DNA of 6,659 nucleotides from Clostridiales bacterium (GTDB lineage Bacteria > Bacillota > Clostridia > TANB77 > CAG-508). The stretch is from positions 1-6,659 of the forward strand of contig DOYA01000031.1 in the NCBI GenBank assembly GCA_003518755.1, given 5' to 3'. Both the position numbers and the translations under genes were made by a program. Under the pieces are notes generated by a model. That model saw only the letters and a program-made list of their open reading frames with translations. It made no database searches and was not told where the DNA came from. Positions 5,295 to 6,659 of this stretch are shown piece by piece (position 1 is the first letter of the stretch; every line of letters begins with the position of its first letter).

Positions 5295-6659
5295 TTATTT
5301 TCCACTATTTCTAGCAGCTCTTTCTCTTTCTTTATTATTTAGTATTTTCTTTCTTAGTCTAATTGATTTTGGTGTAACTTCAACTAGTTCATCATCTTGT
5401 ATAAATTCAATTGCTTTTTCTAGGCTCATTTGAATTGGTGGAACTAGTCTTAATGCTTCATCTGAACCAGATGCTCTGGTATTAGTTAAATGTTTTTCTT
5501 TACATACATTTACAGCTAAATCTTCTCCTCTTGAATTAAGTCCAACTATCATTCCTTCATAAACATCTACTCCAGGCCCTATAAATAAATCACCTTTTTC
5601 TTGAGCATTATATAATCCATATGTAATTGATTTTCCAGCTTCAAATGCAACTATTGTTCCTCTAACTCTAGCTACAACATCACCTTTAAATGGTTCATAT
5701 CCTTTAAACATAGTTGCCATTGTTCCTTCACCTTTTGTATCTGTTAAAAATTCAGTTCTATATCCAATTAAGCCTCTTGCTGGAATGTTAAATTCAATTT
5801 TTGTGTGCCCTGCTTCAGCTGGCTCCATGTTAACCATTTCACCTTTTCTTCTTCCTAGTTTTTCTATAACTGTTCCAACAGAGTCATCTGGAATATTTAC
5901 TACTAATGTTTCTACTGGCTCACATTTTACTCCATTTATTTCTTTTATAATAACTTTTGGACGAGAAACTAATAATTCAAAGCCTTCTCTTCTCATTGTT
6001 TCAATTAGTACTGATAAGTGTAATTCTCCTCTTCCTGATACTTCAAAAGAATCTGGTGTGTCTCCTTCTTTTACTCTTAAAGATACGTTTTTTTCAAGTT
6101 CTTTAAATAATCTATCTCTGATATGACGAGAAGTAACAAACTCACCTTCTCTTCCTGCAAATGGTCCATTATTAACTGAAAATGTCATTGTAACTGTTGG
6201 TTCATCAATATTTACAAATTGTATTTTTTCAATATTTTCAGGATCACATACAGTTTCACCAATACTTATATCTGCAATTCCTGCAAATTCTATTATATCT
6301 CCTGCTGAAACTTCCTGAACTTCTTCTTTTTTTAGTCCAACATGTGTATATAATTTAGCAATTTTGCCTGTATAAACTGAATCATCTGATTTTACTATTG
6401 AAACCACTTGTCCAACTTTAAAATGACCACGTTCTACTCTACCAACACCTATCCTTCCAACATAATCATCATAGTCTATGTTAGATACTAGCATTTGGCT
6501 TGTTCCATCTTCATCACACTGAGGTGCTTTTATTGTATTTATCATTGTTTCAAATAATGGTGTCATATCACTATCTGGATCTGCTAAATCTAATTTTGAT
6601 ACTCCATTTTTAGCTGATGCATATACTACTGGGAACTCTAATTGGTCATCATTTGCATC
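5295..6659 (-). CDS. typA: translational GTPase TypA/BipA (N-terminus cut by window)
   Basis: 454 codons are visible. The frame is open to the right edge, so the M at 6566 is internal: the 31 codons before it read DANDDQLEFPVVYASAKNG and on into the typical TypA sequence. Roughly the first 155 residues of a ~605-aa protein, including P-loop and switch regions, lie outside the window. Visible parts are the G5 motif SAK (visible residues 15-17), an EF-Tu-like domain II (around GRIGVGRVERGHFKVGQ), and an EF-G-like domain III (TMTFSVNNGPFAGREGEF; SGRGELHLSVLIETMRREG). The TypA-specific C-terminal region follows (FNIPARGLIGYRTEFLTDT; SGSDEALRLVPP) and ends in a basic tail. TypA is a ribosome-associated GTPase linked to ribosome assembly and to stress or cold growth, and the E. 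coli and Salmonella proteins bind ppGpp. The gene looks intact. It lies upstream of, and co-directional with, the unknown gene and trmR, with no clear terminator after its stop. Confidence 0.97.
   Translation of the reverse strand, partial: DANDDQLEFPVVYASAKNGVSKLDLADPDSDMTPLFETMINTIKAPQCDEDGTSQMLVSNIDYDDYVGRIGVGRVERGHFKVGQVVSIVKSDDSVYTGKIAKLYTHVGLKKEEVQEVSAGDIIEFAGIADISIGETVCDPENIEKIQFVNIDEPTVTMTFSVNNGPFAGREGEFVTSRHIRDRLFKELEKNVSLRVKEGDTPDSFEVSGRGELHLSVLIETMRREGFELLVSRPKVIIKEINGVKCEPVETLVVNIPDDSVGTVIEKLGRRKGEMVNMEPAEAGHTKIEFNIPARGLIGYRTEFLTDTKGEGTMATMFKGYEPFKGDVVARVRGTIVAFEAGKSITYGLYNAQEKGDLFIGPGVDVYEGMIVGLNSRGEDLAVNVCKEKHLTNTRASGSDEALRLVPPIQMSLEKAIEFIQDDELVEVTPKSIRLRKKILNNKERERAARNSGK

Noticed and set aside
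5785..6126. Plus-strand frame over typA
   Set aside because: Antisense to conserved TypA domain III sequence; no independent support.

Overview
This is a low-GC chromosomal window in the style of Clostridia/Firmicutes. The A/T-heavy codon choice, the AGGG/GAGG ribosome binding sites and the pairing of a U32-family protein with a TrmR-type methyltransferase all point that way. The species cannot be named from the sequence. Five genes fill nearly all of it, and the longest gap is about 120 bp. No tRNA, rRNA, CRISPR array, transposase or insertion sequence was seen.

Layout from left to right. A U32-family protein (1-1147, minus strand, 3' end cut by the window edge) resembles the TrhP/YrrO tRNA-hydroxylation group. 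It is divergent from a 736-codon plus-strand gene (1268-3478). A strong inverted-repeat terminator (3477-3522) follows that gene, and the facing gene, a TrmR/YrrM-like SAM methyltransferase (3510-4094, minus), ends inside it. Upstream of trmR on the same strand, 24 bp away, is an unrecognised lysine-rich protein of about 362 residues (4119-5207 or 5219). Beyond it is the translational GTPase TypA/BipA (5295-6659, minus, N-terminal GTPase region cut by the right edge).

Three of the five genes are translation-linked. In Bacillus subtilis the U32 proteins TrhP1/TrhP2 hydroxylate wobble U34 of tRNAs and TrmR then methylates it to mo5U34, and those genes lie side by side. Here the same two steps appear to be encoded, but an opposite-strand gene sits between them.

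The most interesting item is that intervening gene. I believe it holds a very divergent RelA/SpoT-type (alarmone synthetase) nucleotidyltransferase core. An R-x-K-x3-S motif and a D-L-Y-A-A-T-I-I-F motif lie in its first third. An NGF-x3-Y then E-x-Q-x-R then G-x3-H series lies about 250 residues later. The two halves are separated by a long insertion, a degenerate tandem repeat precedes them, and about 230 unassigned residues follow. This is motif reading by eye, not a database hit. The neighbouring unknown protein carries three copies of a short Y-x3-KGI motif and has no assignable function.
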